DNA from: Granulicella sp. UBA5172
GTDB taxonomy: Bacteria > Acidobacteriota > Terriglobia > Terriglobales > Acidobacteriaceae
NCBI GenBank assembly: GCA_002413385.1
Contig: DHWW01000159.1
Location: 318 to 5,697, forward strand
Direction of reading: 5' to 3'
Length of the DNA stretch: 5,380 nucleotides
Made by a program: the position numbers and the translations under genes. Positions within the stretch are counted from its first letter, which is position 1. Every line of letters begins with the position of its first letter. Positions 1 to 5,380 of the stretch are shown one piece after another. Under the pieces are notes generated by a model. The model was not told the DNA's origin, searched no databases, and was given only the letters and a program-made list of their open reading frames with translations.

Positions 1-222
1 CCGGTGGTGTTTGAAGGACAACGGTTGCCGGCCAGCTACGCAAATTTTTATATCGCAAATAACCTGGTCCTGGTCCCGACGTTCAACGATCCGAACGACC
101 GGATTGCGCTGAATACGTTGGCGGAGTGTTTTCCGGATCGCACGGTGACGGGGATTCACTGCACGGACTTTATCTGGGGCCTCGGCGCTCTGCATTGCAT
201 GACGCAGCAGGAGCCCGCATGA
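1..222 (+). CDS. aguA: Agmatine deiminase, C-terminal part (5' end outside the window)
   Basis: The reading frame is open from the first base and ends at TGA 220-222, giving the last 73 residues of a protein whose family is normally about 350 residues long. The family (porphyromonas-type peptidyl-arginine deiminase fold) hydrolyses agmatine to N-carbamoylputrescine and ammonia, a cytoplasmic step towards putrescine. Visible signatures are RLPASYANFYIAN near the start, VPTFNDPNDRIAL at fragment residues 25-37, and the C-terminal GLGALHCMTQQEPA. The cysteine in LHC (fragment residue 66, bases 196-198) is at the position of the family's catalytic nucleophile, which forms the amidino-thioether intermediate. 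The substrate-binding residues of the N-terminal part cannot be checked. A GTG at base 4 is only an internal valine codon. The stop overlaps the next gene's ATG, suggesting an operon and translational coupling. Agmatine specificity rather than a related guanidine substrate is inferred from this tail alone. Confidence 0.9.
   Translation, partial: PVVFEGQRLPASYANFYIANNLVLVPTFNDPNDRIALNTLAECFPDRTVTGIHCTDFIWGLGALHCMTQQEPA
209..213 (+). promoter_or_regulatory. Shine-Dalgarno site for the 63-residue gene, inside aguA
   Basis: AGGAG lies five bases before the ATG at 219, within the last codons of aguA. It is the main reason for choosing 219 rather than the in-frame ATG at 126, which lies deep inside aguA and would add 31 residues in a shifted frame of the deiminase. 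Confidence 0.6.
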
Positions 223-410
223 TCGCGGTGCCGGAAGCGAAGCCGTGGCCGCCACCGCCGGATATGGAATCGATTCGGGAGTTAGTGAGGGCAGCAGATC
301 CCGAAGGGCATCTTGCAGAGGGCGCGCATAAGGAGAAGAAGACCCTCTCGCCGGAGCATTTGAAGCAGGTCGCTGCCCCTGCACAGGTCGCGCCGGGACC
401 GGCAAAGTAG
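219..410 (+). CDS. Small uncharacterised protein (63 aa) between aguA and tadA
   Basis: I do not recognise a family. The ATG overlaps the aguA stop (ATGA, 219-222), has a good AGGAG site, and the frame ends at TAG 408-410, 13 bases before tadA, so position and spacing support a real gene in the same transcript. The protein has three parts: a proline-rich start with a WPPPP run (residues 10-14), a probable amphipathic helix at about residues 16-28 (MESIRELVRAADP), and a Lys/Glu-rich then Ala/Pro-rich tail. It has no cysteine, signal peptide or membrane segment, so it is probably a cytoplasmic, partly disordered protein. The helix followed by DPEG is vaguely like short acidic domains found in other small bacterial proteins, but this is too weak for a name. 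No function is assigned. Confidence 0.65.
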   Translation: MIAVPEAKPWPPPPDMESIRELVRAADPEGHLAEGAHKEKKTLSPEHLKQVAAPAQVAPGPAK

Positions 411-423
411 TACAACGGGAGGG

Positions 424-924
424 ATGGTCTTTGATTCCCTTTCCACCGATCTTGAGATGATGCAGCTTGCCATGGCCGAGGCGCGCGCCGCCGAAGCTGC
501 CGGCGAGGTCCCCGTAGGCGCTGTCCTTGTGTCGGCAGAGGGCGAGGTGATTGCGCGCAGTGGCAACCTCGTGCTGCGGACCTCTGACCCAACCGCGCAC
601 GCGGAGATTGTCTCGCTGCGCGCTGCAGGCGTGGCGCTGGAAAATTACAGACTAGTCGGCTGCACGATGTATTGCACGCTGGAGCCCTGCTCGATGTGTG
701 CGGGGGCAATTCTTCATGCGCGGATTGCCCGACTGGTCTATGCGGCGGCTGATCCGAAGGCGGGGGCGTGCGGCTCTGTACTGTCGGTGATCAATCATCC
801 TGCGCTGAATCATCGGGTGGACGTGGTGGCAGGCGTCCTCGGCGAAGAGTGCAGCGCAATGCTCACGAATTTCTTTCGCGCCCGACGATTTCAATCTGCT
901 ACTCAAGGAGTAGGGTGCAAATGA
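424..924 (+). CDS. tadA: tRNA-specific adenosine-34 deaminase
   Basis: TadA converts adenosine to inosine at the wobble position 34 of tRNA-Arg(ACG), letting one tRNA read CGU, CGC and CGA; it is usually essential and works as a homodimer. The 166-residue length is normal. Visible are the zinc site HAE at residues 59-61 (H59 ligand, E61 proton shuttle) and PCSMC at 88-92 (C89 and C92 ligands). Other family features are GEVPVGAV at 27-34, DPTAHAEI at 55-62, N48 in the tRNA-contact region, GACGSVLSV at 114-122, and the C-terminal FFRARR helix at 150-155. The DPTAHAE context and FFRxRR end favour TadA over a guanine or cytosine deaminase. GGAG at 418-421 is only two bases from the ATG, unusually close. 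The ATGs at 457 and 460 are alternatives but have a poorer site and would remove the start of the first helix. It lies 13 bases after the small gene, probably in one operon with aguA. Confidence 0.95.
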   Translation: MVFDSLSTDLEMMQLAMAEARAAEAAGEVPVGAVLVSAEGEVIARSGNLVLRTSDPTAHAEIVSLRAAGVALENYRLVGCTMYCTLEPCSMCAGAILHARIARLVYAAADPKAGACGSVLSVINHPALNHRVDVVAGVLGEECSAMLTNFFRARRFQSATQGVGCK

Positions 925-1010
925 TCCGTGCACTGGACGCATCAGACATTCAGTAGAAGCTGACGGCGATGAAACACGGAACGATACAGAACGAGTGACA
1001 GAGGAGCACC

Positions 1011-1784
1011 ATGGCGGGTCGTTTGGATGGGAAGGTTGCGGTGATTACGGGGTCGGGTTCGGGGATTGGACAGGCCATCGCGGAGCGACTGGCGCAGGAG
1101 GGCGCGGACTGCGTGGTCGATTACATCGTCGAGCCTGAAGAGGCGCAGGATACGGTTGCAAAAATCACCGCGGCAGGGGGTAAGGCTGTGATGGTGAAGG
1201 CGGATGTGTCCGTGCTGACAGACTGCACGAACCTGATTGAGCAAGCGTGGACGCAACTTGGGTCGTGCGACATCCTGGTGAACAACGCGGGGATCGAGAG
1301 ATCTGCGGACTTTGTCGACGTGACCGAGGCTGACTTTGACGCGGTGCTCGGCGTGAATTTCAAAGGCGCGTTTTTTCTGACGCAGGCGTTCGTTCGCAAG
1401 CTGAGCGCGGCGAAGAAGCCGGGACGCGTCATTAACATTTCGTCGGTGCATGAGGACATGGTGTTTCCCCATTTTTCGACCTACTGCGCAAGCAAGGGTG
1501 CGATGCGGATGCTGATGCGGGACCTCGCAGTAGAGCTCGGGCCGCAGGGAATTACGGTGAATAATATTGCGCCGGGCGCGATCAATACGCCGATCAACAA
1601 GTCACTGCTTGCGGACAAGCCGAAGCTGGATGCCCTGTTAAAAAATATTCCGCTGGGTCGGCTGGGTGAGCCGGGAGAAGTTGCCGGCGTTGCTGCGTTT
1701 CTCGCTTCAGACGATGGGGCGTATGTGACGGGGAGTACCTACTTCCTCGACGGCGGATTGATTCGGAATTATCACGAGCAGTAG
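1011..1784 (+). CDS. Short-chain dehydrogenase, probable glucose 1-dehydrogenase
   Basis: This 257-residue classical SDR closely resembles Bacillus glucose 1-dehydrogenase (beta-D-glucose to D-glucono-1,5-lactone with NAD(P)+), a cytoplasmic tetramer. The Rossmann motif TGSGSGIG is at residues 13-20, NNAG at 91-94, catalytic S145 in INISSVHE, and Y158/K162 in YCASK. The VNNIAPGAINTPIN stretch (183-196), IPLGRLGEPGEVAG (213-226) and YVTGSTYFLDGG (238-249) follow the Bacillus enzyme almost word for word, as I recall it, and the catalytic residues fall at the same numbers. The end of strand 2 reads VVDYIV, without the arginine that Bacillus enzymes have there, so NADP preference may be weaker; this is inference. 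GAGGAG at 1001-1006 sits four bases before the ATG. Other sugar or polyol substrates are possible, since SDR specificity is hard to read from sequence. The stop is 3 bases from the convergent gene's stop. Confidence 0.8.
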   Translation: MAGRLDGKVAVITGSGSGIGQAIAERLAQEGADCVVDYIVEPEEAQDTVAKITAAGGKAVMVKADVSVLTDCTNLIEQAWTQLGSCDILVNNAGIERSADFVDVTEADFDAVLGVNFKGAFFLTQAFVRKLSAAKKPGRVINISSVHEDMVFPHFSTYCASKGAMRMLMRDLAVELGPQGITVNNIAPGAINTPINKSLLADKPKLDALLKNIPLGRLGEPGEVAGVAAFLASDDGAYVTGSTYFLDGGLIRNYHEQ

Positions 1785-1787
1785 GAT

Positions 1788-3710
1788 CTACGGCACCACC
1801 GGAAGGCTAATGAAGCTGGCGTCGCCGGGGGTGTGCCAGATGCGCTGCGTAGCCTTTTGATAGTCCGCGGGCTTGGCGTCGAAGATGTTTGGGACAAAGG
1901 TCTGCGGGTTGCGGTCGTAGAGCGGAAACAGCGTTGACTGGATCTGCACCATGACGCGATGGCCGGGCAGGAAGACGTGATTCACCGTCGGCAGGCCGAA
2001 GCGATAGGTGAGCGGCTTGTTGGGTGTGATGGCCTCGGGGTGCTCGAAGCTGGTGCGATAACGACCGCGAAAGATGTCGAGCGAGATGGGTAGTTCATAG
2101 CCTCCCATTTCAGGCTGAGACGGGACAGTGCCGGGGTAGACGTCGATGAGCTTGACCACCCAGTCTGCATCGCTGCCGGTGGTGGAGGCGACCAGGTTCG
2201 CGATCGGTGCGCCGCTGACGCGCAGAGGTGCGGTGAGGGGAGCAGTCTCGTAGGCGAGGATGTCTGGGCGGCCATCGACGAAGCGCTGATCCGTGACCAG
2301 CCACGTCTGCCACGCCACGCCGTCGACAGGGTTGACGGGGCGAGGAAGGTAGGGCACGGGGTTCGCGGGATCAGAAACGTACTCGTCAAATTTAGGCCCG
2401 GCAGCCGTGGGAGCATCGGGAGCATCGAAAGAGAGGCTCTTGCCGGCGGCGAGGTAGAGCCGCTTGGACTCGCTGGCACAGCCCTTTTCGCAGCTCTGCG
2501 GCCAGGACTTGAAGCGGTCCCAATGGTTCTCGCCCGTGTTGTAGATCAGGACGGGCGGGGTGTCGGCTTTAGGTGCGCCATCGAGCAGGTAATGATTGAA
2601 GAACGGGAGAAGAACATCGCGCCGGAACTGCAGGTCGGTGTCGCCATCCCACCGCAACGGGCCGAGCGAGAAGGCTTCGTAGTTGACCTGACTATGACGC
2701 CAGGGCCCCATCACCAGAAAATTCTTATCGTTGGCTGTATCCCTCGGCTCGACGGCTTCGTAGCTGTGGATGGCTCCCCACATATCTTCCTGGTCCCATA
2801 GGCCCTGCAGCCACATGGTGGGAACCGTCAGCGGAACCTTGGCCATCACTTTGTCCAGGGCCTGCCCCTGCCAGAACGAATCGTATGCGGGATGCTCTTC
2901 GACCTTCTTCCAGAACGGGAGTTGATCGAGGCCACCATAGCGAGCGAAATCTCCGGCGGAGCCGATGCGGAGGTAGTTGGTATAGTCGTCGGCGCCTTCG
3001 CGAGGAATCATTTTGCCGTTGCCGCGCGCTCCAGTCTGCTCAGCGATATAGTCGAGATTAATCTGACGATAAGCGCCATAGTGGAACCAGTCATCGCCCA
3101 TCCAGCCGTCCACCATGGGGCTTTCGGGGCATGCGACTTTGAGTGCTGGATGCGGATGAATGAGCGCCATCACCACAGTGAAGCCTTCATAGGAGGAGCC
3201 GAGCATGCCGACCTTGCCATTGGACTGCGAGAGATTTTTCACCAGCCAGTCGATGGTGTCATAGGCGTCGGTAGTGTCGTTGATGCCGCTGGTATTCAGT
3301 GGGCCGAGCGGTGGCGGCGTCATGAGGTACTTGCCCTCGGACCCATACTTTCCACGGACATCCTGGAAGACTCGGATGTATCCCGCATGAACAAAGACGT
3401 CGTCGCCCTGCGGGAGTTCATCGAGCATGTGCGGAGACTCATTCCTCGCCGCCCGACCCGCCGCGTTGTACGGTGTGCGAGTCAGAAGGATCGGCGCGTG
3501 CGTGGCACCCTTGGGAATCACGATGACCGTGTAGAGTTTGACGCCGTCGCGCATGGGGATCATCTCGACACGCTTGATGTAGTCGAAGCCGATGTTCGGC
3601 GCGGTGAAGCTCGGGGGGATGTCAGGGGTGGAGATGGGAGTTTGTGCGTGGAACGAAACAGCCGCCAGGAGCAGCAGAAGTATGGGGAGCAGACGACGGT
3701 GCAAGGTCAT
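1788..3710 (-). CDS. Secreted alpha-amino acid ester hydrolase (CocE/NonD, peptidase S15 family)
   Basis: This 640-residue serine hydrolase is close to the length of Xanthomonas citri alpha-amino acid ester hydrolase. These enzymes hydrolyse esters and amides of alpha-amino acids and can acylate beta-lactam nuclei. A Sec signal peptide covers about residues 1-22 (MTLHRR, a leucine-rich core, then likely cleavage HA|QT), so it should act in the periplasm or outside. The nucleophile S173 lies in GSSYEG (171-176), the acid D306 in GLWDQED (303-309), and H339 in GPWRHS (335-340). Y81 in RTPY fits the oxyanion tyrosine. D207, E308 and D309 match the carboxylate cluster that binds the substrate's free ammonium group, which favours this activity over cocaine esterase or X-Pro peptidase. 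A C-terminal jelly-roll domain follows from about residue 435. ATG 3710 is chosen over an in-frame start at 3854 because the signal peptide begins there and AAGGAA precedes it. The natural substrate is unknown. Confidence 0.85.
   Translation of the reverse strand: MTLHRRLLPILLLLLAAVSFHAQTPISTPDIPPSFTAPNIGFDYIKRVEMIPMRDGVKLYTVIVIPKGATHAPILLTRTPYNAAGRAARNESPHMLDELPQGDDVFVHAGYIRVFQDVRGKYGSEGKYLMTPPPLGPLNTSGINDTTDAYDTIDWLVKNLSQSNGKVGMLGSSYEGFTVVMALIHPHPALKVACPESPMVDGWMGDDWFHYGAYRQINLDYIAEQTGARGNGKMIPREGADDYTNYLRIGSAGDFARYGGLDQLPFWKKVEEHPAYDSFWQGQALDKVMAKVPLTVPTMWLQGLWDQEDMWGAIHSYEAVEPRDTANDKNFLVMGPWRHSQVNYEAFSLGPLRWDGDTDLQFRRDVLLPFFNHYLLDGAPKADTPPVLIYNTGENHWDRFKSWPQSCEKGCASESKRLYLAAGKSLSFDAPDAPTAAGPKFDEYVSDPANPVPYLPRPVNPVDGVAWQTWLVTDQRFVDGRPDILAYETAPLTAPLRVSGAPIANLVASTTGSDADWVVKLIDVYPGTVPSQPEMGGYELPISLDIFRGRYRTSFEHPEAITPNKPLTYRFGLPTVNHVFLPGHRVMVQIQSTLFPLYDRNPQTFVPNIFDAKPADYQKATQRIWHTPGDASFISLPVVP
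2409..2426. repeat. Perfect 9-bp tandem duplication inside the ester hydrolase gene
   Basis: The nine bases GGGAGCATC occur twice head to tail. On the coding (minus) strand the two copies encode the doubled Asp-Ala-Pro at residues 429-434, in the linker between the alpha/beta hydrolase part and the C-terminal jelly-roll domain. It keeps the frame and looks like a small slippage event in a loop tolerant of length change. Confidence 0.75.
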
Positions 3711-3714
3711 GGCT

Positions 3715-3720
3715 TTCCTT
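3715..3720 (-). promoter_or_regulatory. Shine-Dalgarno site of the ester hydrolase gene
   Basis: The minus strand reads AAGGAA four bases before the ATG at 3710. Together with the signal peptide that begins there, it fixes this start against the longer open frame, which would overlap the coaBC 3' end and add 48 residues with no export signal character. Confidence 0.6.
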
Positions 3721-3743
3721 ATCTCTTCGCAAAACTTCTTCGA

Positions 3744-3749
3744 AGTATA
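3744..3749 (-). promoter_or_regulatory. Possible -10 box upstream of the ester hydrolase gene
   Basis: The minus strand carries TATACT, one base off the TATAAT consensus, in the 73-base gap between coaBC and the hydrolase gene, 33 bases before the ATG. No convincing -35 hexamer lies 16-18 bases upstream (the bases there read CATCCG), so this would be a weak or activator-dependent promoter if real. A short inverted repeat, ACTTC-TTC-GAAGT at 3734-3746, overlaps the box and could be an operator, but five-base arms can arise by chance. The alternative is simple readthrough from panC-coaBC. Confidence 0.3.
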
Positions 3750-3783
3750 GCGTCTGGACAGGCTTCGGATGGAATTCGGATGC

Positions 3784-4995
3784 TTAGCGCAGTTGCAGGG
3801 CAGCCAGTTGGTGGGTGCGGAGAGCCATGGCCTGATCGAGAATCCGGGCAGCAATCTCGTCTTTGGATGACTCAGGAAGAGGCACTGCGGTCTCGCCGGT
3901 CACGAAGACGGCGGCGTTGCGCTCGGAGTCAAAGCCAAGATCAGGGCGGGTGATGTCATTGAGAACGATGGCGTCGGCACCCTTGCGATGCAGCTTCTCC
4001 CGTGCGCGGACGATGTCCAGGCCCATCTCGGCAGCAAACGCGATGACGAGCGTGCTTGGCCTGCGATGGTCGACTACGCTGCGGACGATATCTTCGGTGG
4101 GCTCGAGATCGAGGCTCAAGGCACCGTCGCGATGCAGCTTGGTGAGCGCAACCTGGCTAACCCGAAAGTCGGCAACGGCTGCGGCTTTGATGACGATCGT
4201 GGCTTCGGATAATCGCTCGAGAACAGCGGTGTGCATTTCAGCTGCAGTGTTCACGCTGATGACTTCGCAGTTCCGCGGCGGACCGAGCGTGGTAGCGGCG
4301 GAGACAAGAATCACGCGAGCGCCGCGACGCTCGGCGGCGGCTGCGAGCGCGTAACCCATCTTGCCGCTGGACCGGTTGCCCAGGAAGCGGACGGGGTCGA
4401 TGGGCTCGCGTGTGCCGCCCGCGGTGATGAGGATTGTTTCGCCGCCGAGATCGCCAATGGGATGCAGTCGATCGAGGACGGCACGGACGATCGTCTCGAT
4501 GTCGGCGAGGCGGCCGTCGCCGGTCATGCCGCAGGCAAGGTAGCCGCTCTCCGACGCAACCACGGTGTGGCCGCGCTGTTCGAGGGCGAGCAGATTGGCG
4601 CGGGTCGCGGGATGGCTGGCCATATTCACGTTCATCGCGGGGGCAAGAACGACAGGGGCTTCGGTGGCCAGGTATGCGGCAGAGAGAAAGTCGTCAGCGA
4701 GGCCGTGGGCGAGCTTGGCGAGAGTGTTCGCCGTGGCCGGAGCGATGACCAGTACATCGGCCCATTGGGCCTGCGCGATGTGCTCAATGGTATCGCTCAC
4801 GGCTTGTGATTCCCAGAGGTCCGTGAACACTTTGTGGCCCGTGAGCGAGGCGAAGGTGAGGGGCTGGATAAACTCCTGCGCGGCGCGTGTCATGATCACG
4901 CGGACGTTGGCGCCGTTACGTTGCAATTCGCGGACGAGCTCTGCGGATTTATAGGCTGCAATGCCGCCGCAGACTCCCAGCAGGACATTAGGCAT
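3784..4995 (-). CDS. coaBC: Bifunctional phosphopantothenoylcysteine decarboxylase / phosphopantothenate-cysteine ligase
   Basis: This cytoplasmic enzyme joins cysteine to 4'-phosphopantothenate (CoaB, CTP-dependent in most bacteria) and decarboxylates the product to 4'-phosphopantetheine (CoaC, FMN-dependent), the central steps of CoA synthesis. At 403 residues it has the usual full length. The N-terminal CoaC flavoprotein domain, about residues 1-175, shows GVCGGIAAYKS (7-17), the catalytic histidine H72 in IEHIA, the PAMN motif with N122, and C155 in LACG, the cysteine of the substrate flap. The C-terminal CoaB domain, about 186-395, shows ITAGGTREPIDPVRF (190-204), N207 in NRSSGKMG, AAAVADFR (271-278), a lysine at 286 where the family has its KxKK segment, and FAAE (320-323). 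The family usually has threonine after FAAE; here it is methionine. The ATG overlaps the panC stop by 8 bases and GGAGG precedes it by 6, so translation is probably coupled to panC. Confidence 0.97.
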   Translation of the reverse strand: MPNVLLGVCGGIAAYKSAELVRELQRNGANVRVIMTRAAQEFIQPLTFASLTGHKVFTDLWESQAVSDTIEHIAQAQWADVLVIAPATANTLAKLAHGLADDFLSAAYLATEAPVVLAPAMNVNMASHPATRANLLALEQRGHTVVASESGYLACGMTGDGRLADIETIVRAVLDRLHPIGDLGGETILITAGGTREPIDPVRFLGNRSSGKMGYALAAAAERRGARVILVSAATTLGPPRNCEVISVNTAAEMHTAVLERLSEATIVIKAAAVADFRVSQVALTKLHRDGALSLDLEPTEDIVRSVVDHRRPSTLVIAFAAEMGLDIVRAREKLHRKGADAIVLNDITRPDLGFDSERNAAVFVTGETAVPLPESSKDEIAARILDQAMALRTHQLAALQLR

Positions 4996-5364
4996 GGGGT
5001 ACCTCCACCAGAAGATTCTTATGCAGCATCTCGCCGGGCAGAGGGTTGCCGCTCAAAACATTCTCGATCAGAACGTTGTCGATCAGCCGCGTCGAGCCAA
5101 CCCACGCGGCGACGGCGATTAGTGCTCCGCTCCTGATATCGGCAATGGGCAGCAGTGTTGCGGGATCGACGATAGCAGCATAGTCCAGGCGCAGGCTTGG
5201 ATCGGTCGCAAGGGTGGTGAGGATCGCGCCGCGCAGGGTCTCGGCGTTGGTCTCGCCAGACTGGACGAGCTTGTATGCGGCGTGAAGTGCACGATTCAGA
5301 ATCAGTGCCCGCTGGCGGTCGTGGACGGAGAGATTGCGATTACGCGAACTCATCGCAAGACCGT
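4988..5364 (-). CDS. panC: Pantothenate synthetase, C-terminal part (5' end lost at the contig edge)
   Basis: PanC condenses pantoate and beta-alanine, using ATP, to pantothenate in the cytoplasm. About 124 residues are present, from GLAMSSRN to the stop TAA (4990-4988); the family is about 280 residues, so roughly the first 155-170 residues, including the HIGH-type nucleotide motif, are missing. The GLAMSSRN stretch is the family's second ATP-binding signature (the KMSKS counterpart). DYAAIVDPATLLPI and the following GSTRLIDN near the end are typical of the C-terminal domain. The ATG at 5353 is internal (the Met of AMSSRN), not a start. About 17 residues follow LIDN, somewhat beyond the common end; the final codons overlap coaBC by 8 bases, so the two are cotranscribed and act in the same pathway. 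The aspartate codon expected before GLAM reads AAC because its first base already belongs to the adapter remnant. Confidence 0.93.
5002..5006 (-). promoter_or_regulatory. Shine-Dalgarno site of coaBC within the end of panC
   Basis: The minus strand reads GGAGG six bases before the coaBC ATG at 4995, inside the last codons of panC. It confirms the start that begins with MPNVLLG and gives the 8-base overlap with panC. Confidence 0.75.
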
Positions 5365-5380
5365 TCTCTTATACACATCT
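5365..5380. other. Residual Tn5/Nextera mosaic-end adapter at the contig edge (artefact)
   Basis: The final 16 bases, TCTCTTATACACATCT, are identical to the last 16 of the 19-base mosaic-end sequence CTGTCTCTTATACACATCT used in transposase-based library preparation. The three bases before them read CGT rather than CTG, so the full 19 bases match at 17 positions. The orientation is that of a read running out of its insert into adapter. The panC frame loses its family signature exactly here: GLAM is preserved and the invariant aspartate before it is not. These bases should be trimmed and not treated as genome sequence. Confidence 0.92.

Noticed and set aside
170..709. 179-codon minus-strand frame opposite aguA, the small gene and tadA
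   Set aside because: It crosses three well-supported plus-strand features, is rich in Arg, Ser, Pro and Ala in the manner of a shadow frame, and shows no domain.
960..988. Promoter for the dehydrogenase: CTGACG at 960-965 and GATACA at 983-988 with a 17-base spacer
   Set aside because: The -10 candidate matches only three of six consensus bases and lacks the final T, so the correct spacing alone does not support a call; readthrough from tadA is equally likely.
1790..1840. Possible stem from GGCACCACC and GGGTGTGCC after the convergent stops
   Set aside because: The arms pair imperfectly, are about 30 bases apart inside the ester hydrolase coding region, and have no T-run, so it is not a credible intrinsic terminator.
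3711..3854. Longer ester hydrolase with 48 extra N-terminal residues from 3854
   Set aside because: The extension overlaps the coaBC 3' end, puts the hydrophobic export signal in the middle of the chain, and ignores the AAGGAA site before 3710.
2892..3953. Long 353-codon open frame on the plus strand across the ester hydrolase gene
   Set aside because: It is antisense to a gene with a signal peptide and an intact catalytic triad, runs on into coaBC, has an odd His/Arg/Asp-rich composition without any recognisable motif, and fits the long mirror frames common in GC-rich genes.
4231..4809. 192-codon plus-strand frame within coaBC and other antisense frames there
   Set aside because: coaBC on the minus strand carries all expected CoaC and CoaB motifs over its full length; the opposite frames show no family features.
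1..5380. Search for a defence system, toxin-antitoxin pair, mobile element, CRISPR array or tRNA
   Set aside because: Apart from the spacers, every stretch is covered by recognisable metabolic genes; no direct repeats with spacers, terminal inverted repeats, integrase or cloverleaf-like sequence was seen by eye.

Overview
The window is a GC-rich, densely packed stretch of bacterial chromosome carrying ordinary metabolic genes. It holds seven coding regions in two convergent groups, with no mobile element, CRISPR array, RNA gene or phage gene that I can see. Protein character (a Bacillus-type glucose dehydrogenase, an exported alpha-amino acid ester hydrolase, and a compact panC-coaBC pair) would fit an Acidobacteriota bacterium of the Terriglobus/Edaphobacter/Granulicella kind. 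That is a guess from general resemblance, not from a marker gene.

Left half, plus strand: the 3' end of an agmatine deiminase gene (aguA), a 63-residue uncharacterised protein whose ATG overlaps the aguA stop, tadA (tRNA adenosine-34 deaminase) 13 bases later, and after an 86-base spacer a short-chain dehydrogenase closely resembling glucose 1-dehydrogenase. The first three are packed like an operon; the fourth may be cotranscribed or have its own promoter.

Right half, minus strand, read from the right edge: the 3' end of panC (pantothenate synthetase), coaBC (bifunctional phosphopantothenoylcysteine synthetase/decarboxylase) overlapping panC by 8 bases, and after a 73-base gap a secreted alpha-amino acid ester hydrolase of the CocE/NonD/S15 family. 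PanC and CoaBC act in the same route, from pantoate and beta-alanine to 4'-phosphopantetheine for CoA; the hydrolase is functionally unrelated and probably has its own promoter in the gap. The two groups meet tail to tail with only 3 bases between stop codons.

The right edge is not natural sequence. The last 16 bases match the Tn5/Nextera mosaic-end adapter, and panC breaks off exactly there, so this is a contig end with untrimmed adapter. I found no evidence of an undescribed biological system. The items most worth a second look are the adapter remnant, the complete beta-lactam-acylase-type active site in the ester hydrolase, and the small unknown protein between aguA and tadA.
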